Assembly: GCF_023515955.1 (NCBI RefSeq)
Contig: NZ_CP097322.1
Coordinates: forward strand, 2,172,001 to 2,236,000
DNA from: Streptomyces sp. RerS4
GTDB lineage: Bacteria > Actinomycetota > Actinomycetes > Streptomycetales > Streptomycetaceae
Length of the DNA: 64,000 bases
Reading direction: 5' to 3'
Made by a program: the position numbers and the translations under genes. The notes below the pieces were generated by a model. It had not been told where the DNA came from and did not search any database. It was given only the letters and a program-made list of their open reading frames with translations. Positions 1-9,300 of this stretch are shown here, piece after piece (within the stretch, counting starts at the first letter, position 1; every line of letters starts with the position of its first letter).

Positions 1-1033
1 GGAGGTTCCGGTCGACCGGTTCGGCGCGGTGACGCCCGACGGGTACGCGGCCGCGCTCGGCGAGGGCACCGCGCTGGCCTGCCTCCAGTCGGCCAACCAC
101 GAGGTGGGCACGGTCCAGCCGGTGGCGGAGGTCGCCGGCGTCTGCGCGGAGGCGGGCGTTCCGCTGTTGGTGGACGCGGCGCAATCGCTGGGCTGGGGGC
201 GGGTGGAGGGCGGCTGGTCGGTGCTGGCCGGCAGCGCGCACAAGTGGGGCGGGCCGGCGGGGGTGGGGCTGCTCGCGGTCCGCAAGGGGGTGCGCTTCGC
301 GCCCCAAGGCCCGGTCGACGAACGGGAGTCGGGCCGCTCCCCCGGCTTCGTCAACCTGCCGGCGATCGTCGCGGCGGCGGCGTCGCTGCGGGCGGTGCGG
401 GCGGAGGCGGACACGGAGGCGGCGCGGCTGCGGGTGCTCGTGGACCGGATCCGGCGGCGGGTCGCCCGGCTGGTGCCGGACGTCGAGGTCGTCGGCGACC
501 CGGACCGGCGGCTGCCGCACCTGGTCACGTTCTCCTGCCTGTACGTCGACGGGGAGACGCTGCTGCACGAGCTGGACCAGGCCGGGTACTCCGTCTCCTC
601 CGGCTCCTCCTGCACGAGCTCGACGCTGACCCCGAGTCACGTGTTGCGGGCGATGGGGGTGCTGTCGGAGGGGAACGTACGGGTGTCCCTGCCGATCGGT
701 ACCTCCGCCGACGAGGTCAACGGCTTCCTGGAGGTGCTGCCGGGGGCGGTGGCGGGGGTGCGGGAGAAGCTCGGGGTGGGGGAGCCGCCGTCGGTGGCGC
801 CGGTGGCGGAGTCCCTGGAGGTGGACGCGCTCGGGTTGCGGTGCCCGCAGCCGGTGATCGAGCTGGCGCGGGCGATCGGTCGGGTGTCGGTCGGCGGCAC
901 GGTGACCGTCCTCTCGGACGACGAGGTGGCCCGCCTGGACATCCCCGCCTGGTGCACGATCCGCGGCCACGCCTACCTGGGCGAATCCCCAGCCCCAGGC
1001 GGCGCGGCCTACACGGTCCGCCGCCTGCGGTAG
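1..1033 (+). CDS. Cysteine desulfurase fused to a TusA-like sulfurtransferase domain (5' end missing)
   Basis: The frame is open from base 2, so the start lies left of the window. The visible part is the C-terminal half of a PLP-dependent class V aminotransferase fold of NifS type: VDAAQS, then SAHKWGG carrying the PLP lysine, then the mobile loop SSGSSCTSS with the persulfide-carrying cysteine. About the last 75 residues form a TusA-like domain beginning near nt 822 with VDALGLRCPQP, which contains the Cys-Pro-x-Pro motif. The family takes sulfur from cysteine, and the fused TusA domain plausibly accepts the persulfide and relays it on, for example to Fe-S, thiolation or molybdopterin pathways. 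The acceptor cannot be told from sequence. erpA lies 3 kb downstream. No start or promoter is visible. Confidence 0.9.
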   Translation, partial: EVPVDRFGAVTPDGYAAALGEGTALACLQSANHEVGTVQPVAEVAGVCAEAGVPLLVDAAQSLGWGRVEGGWSVLAGSAHKWGGPAGVGLLAVRKGVRFAPQGPVDERESGRSPGFVNLPAIVAAAASLRAVRAEADTEAARLRVLVDRIRRRVARLVPDVEVVGDPDRRLPHLVTFSCLYVDGETLLHELDQAGYSVSSGSSCTSSTLTPSHVLRAMGVLSEGNVRVSLPIGTSADEVNGFLEVLPGAVAGVREKLGVGEPPSVAPVAESLEVDALGLRCPQPVIELARAIGRVSVGGTVTVLSDDEVARLDIPAWCTIRGHAYLGESPAPGGAAYTVRRLR

Positions 1034-1054
1034 CCCTGGCCGGGCGGCACGGGC

Positions 1055-1369
1055 GCCGCTGCGCGGGGCTGTCTCCCCGCCCCGCCCTCTCTCCATCCCC
1101 CGGACTCCGTCCGGGGCCGCCAGCCGGGACTCCGCCCCGGCCCCCTACGGGGGCTCCGCCCCCGAACCCCCGCGCCTCAAACGCCGGCGAGGCTGAATTT
1201 CCGCCCGACAGATCCAGCCCCGCCGGCACCCCTCCAGCCGGGCCGGCACCCCCCAGCCCCGCCGGCGTTTGAGGCGCGGGGTCTGGGGCGGAGCCCCGGC
1301 TGGGGGTCCCCCCGGACGGAGTCTGGGGGATGGAGGAAGGGCGGGTAGGGGACGGCCCCGCGCAGCGGC
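1055..1369. repeat. Large imperfect inverted repeat, Streptomyces-type GC-rich palindromic element
   Basis: This element fills most of the gene-free 411 bp between the desulfurase stop and the kinase stop. The left arm (about 1055-1195) and right arm (about 1252-1369) are imperfect reverse complements over more than 100 bases. The outer ends GCCGCTGCGCGGGG and CCCCGCGCAGCGGC pair. Both arms carry CTCCATCCCCC and CTCCGTCCGGGG blocks, and the inner ends read CCTCAAACGCCGGCG and CGCCGGCGTTTGAGG. Similar CTCAAACGCCGGC palindromes are, to my knowledge, dispersed between convergent genes in Streptomyces. A role in transcription termination between the converging flanking genes is inferred. No ORF is supported in it. 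Confidence 0.8.
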
Positions 1370-1444
1370 AAACCCGACGACGGACCTCAGCCACGGCCCC
1401 GGACCCCGCCCGGTCGACGGACGGAGTCCGTCAAAAGGAGCGGG

Positions 1445-2422
1445 TCAGGACGGGAGGTGGGAGCGGACTTCCGTTGCGGCCTCGTCGCCGTAGGCCTTCG
1501 TGAAGCGGTCCATGAAGTGCGCGCGCGCCAGGGTGTATTCCTGGGTGCCCAGCGTCTCGATGACGAGCGTCGCCAGCATGCAGCCGACCTGCGCGGCCCG
1601 CTCCAGGTCGACCCCCCAGCCGAGCCCGGTCAGGAAGCCCGCGCGGAACGCGTCGCCGACGCCCGTCGGGTCGACCTTCGCGGTCTCCTCGGGGCACCCG
1701 ACCAGGATCGGCTCGTGCCCGACCCGCTCGATCCGCACGCCCTGCGAGCCCAGCGTGGTGACCCGGGTGCCGACCTTGCTCAGGATCTCCTCGTCGGTCC
1801 AGCCGGACTTCGACTCGATGAGGCCCTTCTCGTACTCGTTCGAGAAGAGGTACGTCGCCCCCTCCATCAGGGTGCGGATGTTCTCGCCGTCCATCCGGGC
1901 GATCTGCTGCGAGAAGTCCGCCGCGAACGGGATGCCGCGCGTACGGCACTCCTCCGTGTGGCGGAGCATCGCCTCGGGGTCGTCGGCGCCGATGAGGACG
2001 AGGTCCAGCCCGCCCACCCGGTCGGCGACGGCCTTCAGCTCGATCTGCCGGGCCTCGCTCATCGCGCCCGTGTAGAAGGAGCCGATCTGGTTGTGGTCGG
2101 CGTCCGTCGTGCAGACGAAGCGCGCGGTGTGCAGGACCTCGGAGATCCGCACGGATTCGGTGTCGACGCCGTGCCGGTCGAGCCAGGCGCGGTACTCGTC
2201 GAAGTCCGAGCCGGCCGCGCCGACCAGGATCGGGCGGCTGCCGAGCTGCCCCATGCCGAAGCAGATGTTCGGGCCGACACCGCCCCGCCGGACGTCGAGG
2301 TTGTCGACGAGGAAGGACAGGGAGACCGTGTGGAGCTGATCGGCGACGAACTGGTCGGCGAAGCGGCCCGGGAAGGTCATGAGGTGGTCGGTGGCGATGG
2401 AGCCGGTGACTGCGATGCGCAC
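1445..2422 (-). CDS. PfkB/ribokinase-family kinase, adenosine-kinase-like (AdoK type)
   Basis: This 325-residue protein starts at GTG with AGGAG about 9 nt upstream. It is a ribokinase-fold carbohydrate kinase. The N-terminal ITGSIATDH-like strand carries the substrate aspartate, the GGVGPN segment matches the sugar-binding GG motif, and DPTGVGDAFRAGF is the PfkB signature with the catalytic base Asp. As I recall it, the protein resembles M. tuberculosis adenosine kinase Rv2202c along its whole length (VTGSIATDHLM, HTEECR, DPTGVGDAFRAGFLTG, TGTQEY), and it is also upstream of an IscA-type gene there. Phosphorylation of adenosine or a related nucleoside with ATP is therefore likely, but substrate cannot be proved from sequence. 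It converges on the desulfurase gene across the palindromic element. Confidence 0.9.
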   Translation of the reverse strand: MRIAVTGSIATDHLMTFPGRFADQFVADQLHTVSLSFLVDNLDVRRGGVGPNICFGMGQLGSRPILVGAAGSDFDEYRAWLDRHGVDTESVRISEVLHTARFVCTTDADHNQIGSFYTGAMSEARQIELKAVADRVGGLDLVLIGADDPEAMLRHTEECRTRGIPFAADFSQQIARMDGENIRTLMEGATYLFSNEYEKGLIESKSGWTDEEILSKVGTRVTTLGSQGVRIERVGHEPILVGCPEETAKVDPTGVGDAFRAGFLTGLGWGVDLERAAQVGCMLATLVIETLGTQEYTLARAHFMDRFTKAYGDEAATEVRSHLPS

Positions 2423-2555
2423 GGCGTGGATGCTCCTGCGGAGGACGGCGGAGGGACAGTCAAAGCTACCCGGTCACGGGGCCCGCGGCCGACCGTACGA
2501 AACTACCCCGTAGTAGGACTTCCTTCGCCCGTGACGGCGTGCCTAACGTGCCCCC

Positions 2556-2780
2556 ATGACCTCCACCGATGGCTTCGGGCACACCGAGTACCCCGAGTAC
2601 ACCGCCGACGCCCGCCCCGGCTTCGCGCGCCTGCTGGGCGACTGCGCCCGGATGGCCCCGCACTGGCCGGTCCCGCGCGAGCCCCGGCCGGCCCGGGTGG
2701 CCCCCTCACAGATCCACGGCGTCAGCGTCCCGCCGGCCTCGGCCCGCCTGATCGCCTCCACCGCCGCGTACGGCGACTGA
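2556..2780 (+). CDS. Small conserved hypothetical protein (74 aa)
   Basis: No family is recognised. The 74-residue, Pro- and Ala-rich soluble protein has no signal peptide or membrane segment. Its third codon positions are almost all G or C, as expected of a real gene. There is no Shine-Dalgarno sequence. TAACGT at 2544-2549 would be a -10 box with its start point at or next to the ATG, so the transcript is probably leaderless. It is divergent from the AdoK-like kinase and 78 bp upstream of the secreted-protein gene. The central segment has many prolines and arginines (PVPREPRPARV). Its function is unknown. Confidence 0.6.
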   Translation: MTSTDGFGHTEYPEYTADARPGFARLLGDCARMAPHWPVPREPRPARVAPSQIHGVSVPPASARLIASTAAYGD

Positions 2781-2858
2781 GGAGACCGGGGAACCGGTTC
2801 CGGGTCCGCCGCGTCACACCCGCATCACGTACGGCGGGATACGCGAAGGAGCGAATCG

Positions 2859-4289
2859 GTGACCAGCGAACAACCCGACACAGCACGCGCCACACGACGG
2901 CGGCCGCCCTGGGCCATCGGCTCGATCGTGGCCGCCGTCCTGGTGGCCGGTGGCGGCACCGCCTACTGGGCGTCGACGGCCCACGGCGACGCCTCGCCCG
3001 CGGAAAGCCGTACGGGTGACAGCGCGGCCTCGGCGCCCCGCGCGGCGGGGACCCCTTCGGGGCCCGGCATCGCACCCGGCGAGCCGGATCCGTCCGGCGG
3101 GCCGGTGGTGTACCGGGCCGACGTGAAGCTGCCCGAGGGCCCGGACAGGGCGCCGGCCTTCGTGGCGTCCGGGGAGGTCTCCTCCGACGAGGTGGCGCGG
3201 CTCGCGAAGGCCCTAGGCATCTCCGGGGTGCCCCGGCTGAGCGGCGAGACCTGGACGGCCGGCGAGGTCGCCGACGGTTCGGGGCCCCGGCTCACGGTGA
3301 CCCGTAAGGCCCCCGGCACCTGGAGCTTCACCCGCTTCCAGGCGGCCGGCGCCGGGGACGACTGCGTACGCGGCAAGGACACCTGCGGTCCGGCGACCCT
3401 GCCCAAGGCCGACGGCGCCGGCGGTACGCCGGTCTCCGAGCAGGCGGCCAAGGCGTCCGCCGCGCCGGTGCTCGCGGCCGCCGGTCAGGGCGACGCGAAG
3501 CTCGACGCCCGCCTGACGCAGGGCGCGGTCCGGGTGGTCAGTGCCGACCCCGTGGTGGGCGGGCTGCCCACGCAGGGCTGGTCGAGCAAGGTCAGCGTGG
3601 GCGCCGACGGCCAGGTCGTGGCGGGCAGCGGGGAGCTGAAGGCCCCGGCGCGCGCGGCCGAGAAGCCGGTGGTCGGGGCCGTCGAGGCGCTGGCCCGGCT
3701 CAACGAGGCGGCCAAGGGCGGCGACGGTACGGGTCCGGGCCCCAGCGGCTGCGCCACGTCCGTCCCGCTGACCCCGGACACCCCGACGGGGGCCACGGAC
3801 ACGCTGCCCTGCAACCCGGAGCCGCGGCCGATGAAGCCGCCGCGGACGGAGACGGTCACGGGGGCGGTGCTCGGGCTGGTCCCGGGGACGGTGGACGGCG
3901 GGCGGGGTCTCGTGCCGGCCTGGCTGTTCGAGGTGGCGGGCAAGGGCGGCGCCCCGGCCCGTACGGTGGCCCAGCCGGCCGGGGCCGAGGACGGCGCGAC
4001 GACCGCCCCGGTGCCGCCGGCGGGGCGTACCGTGCCCGGGTTCTCGTACAAGGAGGCCGACCGGAAGCTGACGGTCAACTTCTGGGGCGGGGTGTGCAGC
4101 ACGTACGCCCTGGAGGCGCGCGAGGAGGCGGCCTCGGTGCTGGTGAAGATCACGGACACGCCGAACAACCCGGGTCAGGCCTGCATCCTCATCGCGCAGG
4201 AGATGTCCCTGACGGTGACCCTCCAGCAGCCCCTCGGCGACCGGAAGGTGGTCGACGCGACCACGGGCAAGCCGCTGCCCCACCAGTAG
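2859..4289 (+). CDS. Secreted or membrane-anchored hypothetical protein (476 aa)
   Basis: The GTG start at 2859 follows GAAGGAG by about 7 nt. After an Arg-rich N terminus (RATRRRPP) there is one hydrophobic segment (about residues 20-40, IVAAVLVAGGGTAYW), so the rest is probably extracytoplasmic and anchored by an uncleaved signal. The exported part is about 430 residues, rich in Gly, Ala and Pro. It has two Cys pairs (DDCVRGKDTC and GCATS...LPCNPEP) and further Cys residues near the C terminus (GGVCSTYALEA, GQACILIAQ), which suggests disulfides. No catalytic motif is recognised. It occupies the same relative place, between the AdoK-like kinase and the IscA-type gene, as a predicted membrane protein (Rv2203) in M. 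tuberculosis. Its role is unknown. Confidence 0.8.
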   Translation: MTSEQPDTARATRRRPPWAIGSIVAAVLVAGGGTAYWASTAHGDASPAESRTGDSAASAPRAAGTPSGPGIAPGEPDPSGGPVVYRADVKLPEGPDRAPAFVASGEVSSDEVARLAKALGISGVPRLSGETWTAGEVADGSGPRLTVTRKAPGTWSFTRFQAAGAGDDCVRGKDTCGPATLPKADGAGGTPVSEQAAKASAAPVLAAAGQGDAKLDARLTQGAVRVVSADPVVGGLPTQGWSSKVSVGADGQVVAGSGELKAPARAAEKPVVGAVEALARLNEAAKGGDGTGPGPSGCATSVPLTPDTPTGATDTLPCNPEPRPMKPPRTETVTGAVLGLVPGTVDGGRGLVPAWLFEVAGKGGAPARTVAQPAGAEDGATTAPVPPAGRTVPGFSYKEADRKLTVNFWGGVCSTYALEAREEAASVLVKITDTPNNPGQACILIAQEMSLTVTLQQPLGDRKVVDATTGKPLPHQ

Positions 4290-4303
4290 GAGCGGTACCG
4301 GAC

Positions 4304-4357
4304 ATGACGAAGGCCTCGGTACCGGTCGGAAGCGACCGGCACCGAGGCCTTCGTCAT
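4304..4357. terminator. Bidirectional hairpin terminator between convergent genes
   Basis: Arms 4304-4327 and 4334-4357 form a 24-bp stem with one mismatch around a 6-nt loop. It lies between the ends of the secreted-protein gene and erpA. There is no T-tract, as is usual in Streptomyces. Confidence 0.8.
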
Positions 4358-4377
4358 ACTGCCTGGCTGAACGCCGC

Positions 4378-4734
4378 CTAGCTGAAGGAGTCGCCGCAGG
4401 CGCAGGAACCCGTGGCGTTCGGGTTGTCGATGGTGAAGCCCTGCTTCTCGATGGTGTCGACGAAGTCGATCGAGGCGCCGTGCAGGTACGGGGAGCTCAT
4501 CCGGTCCGTGACGACCTTGACGCCGTCGAAGTCCTTGACGACGTCGCCGTCGAGGGAGCGCTCGTCGAAGAAGAGCTGGTAGCGCAGGCCGGAGCAGCCG
4601 CCGGGCTGGACGGCGACGCGCAGCGCCAGGTCATCGCGGCCTTCCTGCTCCAGCAGGGTCCTGACCTTCTCGGCGGCGGCGTCGGACAGGAGGATGCCGT
4701 CGCTCACAGTGGTCTTGTCGTCCTGTACGGACAT
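4378..4734 (-). CDS. erpA: Iron-sulfur cluster insertion protein ErpA (A-type carrier)
   Basis: This A-type Fe-S carrier of the HesB/IscA family has about 118 residues. In the longer 120-residue reading from 4740, the three ligand cysteines are C49 (PGGCSGLRY) and C113/C115 (GSCACGDSF), exactly the family pattern. The second ATG at 4734 is preferred because GGGAG lies 9 nt before it and the protein then begins MSVQDD. The ATG at 4740 is only 3 nt from that ribosome site. ErpA delivers [4Fe-4S] clusters to apoenzymes. NadA, encoded divergently next door, and LipA, encoded at 44-45 kb, both need such clusters. Confidence 0.95.
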   Translation of the reverse strand: MSVQDDKTTVSDGILLSDAAAEKVRTLLEQEGRDDLALRVAVQPGGCSGLRYQLFFDERSLDGDVVKDFDGVKVVTDRMSSPYLHGASIDFVDTIEKQGFTIDNPNATGSCACGDSFS

Positions 4735-4959
4735 CTGCATTCACTCCCGAAGTGGGCGGCTCCCCGCCGGAGGCTGGGGAAACGTCGGACTCTTGCCGTC
4801 GGTGGCAACCAGCCGGCCCGCGGATTCATTCCGGGTCCGACTCCTTGTTTCAGACATTCATGCTCGCACACACCGGCGGAGCGGTGGACCCCGCGAAGAG
4901 GGCCGGTGGAGCGAGTCCCGAAAGAGAGGGGCGAATGCGTCACATCGACACTATGGCCA

Positions 4960-5007
4960 TCGTCAAACTGACATGAAGCAGTTATGATAGATAGCGTCAT
5001 ATAGACG
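4960..5007 (+). promoter_or_regulatory. Candidate nadA promoter with inverted repeats in an AT-rich patch
   Basis: TCGTCA (4960-4965), 17 nt, then TATGAT (4983-4988) gives good -35 and -10 matches. Around it are AACTG-N8-CAGTT (4966-4983), TATGA-N9-TCATA (4983-5001) and CGTC-ATATA-GACG (4995-5007). The patch is clearly lower in GC than its surroundings, and repressor binding is inferred. The rest of the 343-bp erpA-nadA gap holds the divergent erpA upstream region and nothing else recognised. Confidence 0.5.
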
Positions 5008-5077
5008 AGAAGTCGTGAGTGAAGTCGAAGCGAAGCCTTCAGGATTTCCCTTGTCGCGGAACAGAAAGGGTGCGGTC

Positions 5078-6256
5078 GTGACCACCGCCCAGCCTTTGGA
5101 CGTCCAGCCGACGCCCCTTGCCCTGCTGCTGCTCGGCCGTGAGGCCGACCCCAAGAGCGAGCGCGGGGTGGAGTGCCCCGGCGACCTGCCCTCGCCGTCC
5201 GACCCGAACCTGGTGGCCCGCGCCCGCGCGGCCAAGGAGAAGCTCGGAGACAAGGTCTTCATCCTCGGGCACCACTACCAGCGTGACGAGGTCATCGAAT
5301 TCGCCGACGTCACCGGTGACTCCTTCAAGCTGGCCAAGGACGCGGCCGCCAAGCCGGAGGCCGAGTACATCGTCTTCTGCGGCGTGCACTTCATGGCCGA
5401 GTCGGCGGACATCCTGACCTCCGACGACCAGAAGGTCGTCCTGCCCGACCTGGCAGCCGGCTGCTCGATGGCCGACATGGCCACCGCCGAGCAGGTCGCG
5501 GAGTGCTGGGACGTGCTGGCCGAGGCGGGGATCACCGACATCACGGTGCCCGTCTCGTACATGAACTCCTCCGCCGACATCAAGGCCTTCACCGGCAAGC
5601 ACGGCGGCACGATCTGTACGTCGTCCAACGCGAAGAAGGCCCTGGAGTGGGCCTTCGAGCAGGGTGAGAAGGTCCTCTTCCTCCCGGACCAGCACCTGGG
5701 CCGCAACACCGCCGTCCGCGACATGGGCATGTCCCTGGACGACTGCGTGATCTACAACCCGCACAAGCCGAACGGCGGCCTGACCGTCGAGCAGCTGCGG
5801 GACGCCAAGATGATCCTGTGGCGCGGGCACTGCTCGGTGCACGGCCGGTTCTCGGTCGACTCGGTGAACGACGTGCGGGCGCGCATACCCGGCGTGAACG
5901 TGCTGGTCCACCCCGAGTGCAAGCACGAGGTCGTGGCCGCCGCCGACTACGTCGGTTCGACGGAGTACATCATCAAGGCGCTGGAGGCGGCTCCGGCCGG
6001 CTCGAAGTGGGCCATCGGCACCGAACTGAACCTCGTCCGCCGGCTGGCGAATCGTTTCGCGGCCGAGGACAAGGAGGTCGTCTTCCTCGACAAGACGGTC
6101 TGCTTCTGCTCGACGATGAACCGCATCGACCTCCCCCACCTGGTGTGGACCCTGGAGTCCCTGGCCGAGGGCAACCTCGTCAACCAGATCCAGGTCGACC
6201 CGGAGACCGAGAGCTTCGCGAAGCTCGCCCTGGAGCGCATGCTCGCGCTGCCGTAG
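5078..6256 (+). CDS. nadA: Quinolinate synthase NadA
   Basis: NadA condenses iminoaspartate with dihydroxyacetone phosphate to quinolinate in de novo NAD synthesis, using a [4Fe-4S] cluster. The protein has 392 residues from the GTG at 5078, which follows GAAAGGG by 7 nt; an upstream GTG at 5015 would add 21 unconserved residues. Probable cluster ligands are C129 (LAAGCSMADM), C252 (WRGHCSVHG) and C342 or C344 (TVCFCSTMNR). HHYQRDE, VSYMNSSADIKA and LPDQHLGRN are characteristic NadA blocks. NadB and NadC are not in the window, so this gene appears to stand alone. ErpA, divergently encoded, could supply the cluster. Confidence 0.96.
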   Translation: MTTAQPLDVQPTPLALLLLGREADPKSERGVECPGDLPSPSDPNLVARARAAKEKLGDKVFILGHHYQRDEVIEFADVTGDSFKLAKDAAAKPEAEYIVFCGVHFMAESADILTSDDQKVVLPDLAAGCSMADMATAEQVAECWDVLAEAGITDITVPVSYMNSSADIKAFTGKHGGTICTSSNAKKALEWAFEQGEKVLFLPDQHLGRNTAVRDMGMSLDDCVIYNPHKPNGGLTVEQLRDAKMILWRGHCSVHGRFSVDSVNDVRARIPGVNVLVHPECKHEVVAAADYVGSTEYIIKALEAAPAGSKWAIGTELNLVRRLANRFAAEDKEVVFLDKTVCFCSTMNRIDLPHLVWTLESLAEGNLVNQIQVDPETESFAKLALERMLALP

Positions 6257-6274
6257 CGGTCACCCGTACGACCC

Positions 6275-6308
6275 CCGAGGGCGCCCGGCACGTGCCGGGC
6301 GCCCTCGG
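6275..6308. terminator. Perfect 34-bp palindrome terminator
   Basis: The 17-bp halves 6275-6291 and 6292-6308 (CCGAGGGCGCCCGGCAC and its complement) meet between the stops of convergent nadA and the RND gene. It probably serves both. Confidence 0.8.
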
Positions 6309-6324
6309 CGTTCTCTTCCCGCGG

Positions 6325-9300
6325 TCAGACCGTGGCCGGCTCCTCTTCGGTGGTCGGCGGGGCGACCAACGTCAGGCGGGCCGTCTTCTTCGCGCGGCGG
6401 CGCTCCTTGCGCAGTTCGACCATCGTGTAGAGGGTCGGCACCAGGAGCAGCGTCAGCAGGGTGGAGCTGATCAGGCCGCCGATCACCACGACGGCGAGGG
6501 GCTGCGAGATGAACCCGCCCTCGCCGGTGACGCCGAGCGCCATCGGCAGCAGGGCGAAGATCGTCGCCAGGGCCGTCATCAGGATCGGGCGCAGGCGGTG
6601 CCGGCCGCCCTCGATGACCGCCTCGACGACGCCCAGGCCCTGGGCGCGGTACTGGTTGACCAGGTCGATCAGGACGATCGCGTTGGTCACCACGATGCCG
6701 ATGAGCATCAACATGCCGATCATCGCCGGGACGCCCAGCGGGGTGCCGGTGACGAGGAGCAGGCCCAGCGCGCCGGTGGCGGCGAAGGGGATGGAGACCA
6801 GCAGGATCAGCGGCTGGATCAGCGAGCGGAACGTCGCGACCAACAGCATGAAGACGATCGCGATGGCCGCCAGCATGGCCAGCCCCAGCGAGCCGAAGGC
6901 CTCGTCCTGGTCCTCGGAGACACCGCCGATGGCGGCCGTGGCGCCCTCGGGCAGGTCCAGCGCCTTGAGCTTGGTCTGGAGCGCGGAGCTGATGGCGCCG
7001 GTGTTCTCGCCGACCGGCTTGGCGGTGATGGTGGCGGCGCGAGCGCCGTCGATGCGGGTCATGGCGACCGGGCCGGGGACGATCTTGACCTCGGCGATGT
7101 CACCGAGCTTGACCGGTCCGACCGGCAGCGCCTGGAGCTGTGCCAGGGTGCCGGCCGGGTGGGCGGAGCGCACGAGGATGTCCCGCTCGGTGTTCTCCAG
7201 TACGGCCTTGCCCACCGGGTTGCCGCGCACGGCCTGCGCGACGACGGCGCCCAGCGCGGCCTGGTTCAGGCCCGCCTCGGCGGCCTTGGGGGTGGCGGTG
7301 ACGGAGATCCGGGGCACCGACTGGGCGAGGTCGCTCTGGACGTCGGTGACGTCCTTGAGGGTGGCCACCTCGGCGCGTACCTGCTCGGCGGCCTTGTTCA
7401 GGATGTCGGCGTCACCGGCCTTGACGACCACGCTCAGGTTCTGGCCGCCGAAGCCGCCGCCCGCCGAGAGGGAGGTGTCGCCGATGCCGTCGACGCGGCC
7501 CAGGGCGTCCTGGATGCGCCGCTTGACGGCGTCGGACTGGCTCGCGTCCTCCAGGGTGACCTGGAACGAGGCCTGGTTGGTGCCCGTACCGCCGCCGAAG
7601 GCCGCGAGGAAGCCGGAGGAGCCGACGGTGACCTGGTGGTCCTTGACGCCCTCGACGGAGTCGAGGACCTTCTCCACCTTGCGGGCGGCCTCGTCGGAGG
7701 CGGCCAGCGAGGTGCCGACGGGCAGCTGCTGCTTGACGGTCAGGACGTCCTGGTCGCCCTGGTCGAAGAAGTTCGTCTTCAGCAGCGGGGTCATCCCGAA
7801 GGTGACGACCAGCACGACGATCGCGATGGCGACACTGGTCAGGCGGCGCCGGGTGGCGAAGCCGAGGACCCGGACGTAGAACCGCTGGAGGCGGCTGCGC
7901 GCCTCCTTCTCCTCCGCCTCGCGCCGCGCCCGCTCGGGGTCCGCCGACGTGCCCTTGGGGGCGCGCAGGAACCAGAACGACAGCACGGGGACGACGGTCA
8001 GGGAGACCAGCAGCGAGGCCAGCAGGGCGGCGGTGACGGTGAGCGAGAAGGAGCCGAACAGCTCGCCGATCATGCCGCCGACCAGGCCGATCGGCAGGAA
8101 GACGGCGACGGTGGTCAGGGTGGACGAGGTGACCGCGCCGGCCACCTCCTTGACCGCGGTGATGATGGCGGCCTCGCGCTCCTCGCCGTAGCCGAGGTGG
8201 CGCTTGATGTTCTCCAGGACCACGATCGAGTCGTCGACGACGCGGCCGATGGCGATGGTGAGCGCGCCCAGCGTCAGCATGTTGAGCGACAGGTCCCGGG
8301 TCCACAGCACGATCAGGGCGAGGACCACGGACAGCGGGATGGAGACCGCGGTGACCAGCGTCGAGCGGATCGAGGTGAGGAACACCAGGATCACGATGAC
8401 CGCGAAGGCCAGACCGAGCAGGCCCTCGGTGGTCAGGCCCGAGATGGAGCGGGCGACGGCCGGGCCCTGGTCGCTGACGACGGTCAGCTCGGCGCCGGAG
8501 CCGAGGGTGGAGCGCAGCTCGGGGAGCTTGTCCTTGACGGCGTCGGAGATGGCGACGGCGCTGCCGTCCTTGTCCATGGTCAGGACGAGGGCGAGGCTGG
8601 GCTTGCCGTTGGTGCGGGTGATCGAGTCGGCCTTGGCCGGCTCCTGCTTGACGGCCGCCACGTCACCGAGGCGGACGGCGGGCCTGCCGGCGCCGGCGGT
8701 CAGCCGCAGGTCCTCCAGCTGGGCGAGGGAGGTGTAGCCGGAGCCGACGCGGACGGTGCGGTTCTTGCCCTCCTCGTCGAAGGAACCGGCGGGGACGGTC
8801 GCGCCGCCCGCCTTGAGGCCCTCGGCGAGCTTCATCGCGTCGAGCCCGGCGGCGGCGAGCTTCGCGTCGTCCGGGGTGATGGTGACCTGGAGGTCGCGCA
8901 CGCCGTCCACGCTGACCTGGCCGACGCCGTCGATGTCCTCCAGGACGGGGACGACGGAACGGTTCAGCTGGTCGGCCAGGGCCTGCTGGTCCTTGTCGGC
9001 GGTGACGGCCAGGACGACGGTCGGGATGTCGTCGGTGGAACCGGCCACGACCTGCGGGTCGACGTCGGAGGGCAGCTTGGCGCGGGCCCGGTTGACGGCC
9101 TGCTGGACGTCCGCGACGAGCTGCTTGGTGCCGCTGTCGCCGTAGTCGAACGTGGCCCGGATGAGGGCGTTGCCCTCGCTCGCGGTCGAGGTGATGCCCG
9201 TGATGCCGTCGACACCCTTGAGGGTGGCCTCGATCGGCTCGACGACCTGCTTCTCCACCACGTCGGGCGAGGCGCCCTGGTACGGCGCGAGCACGGAGAC

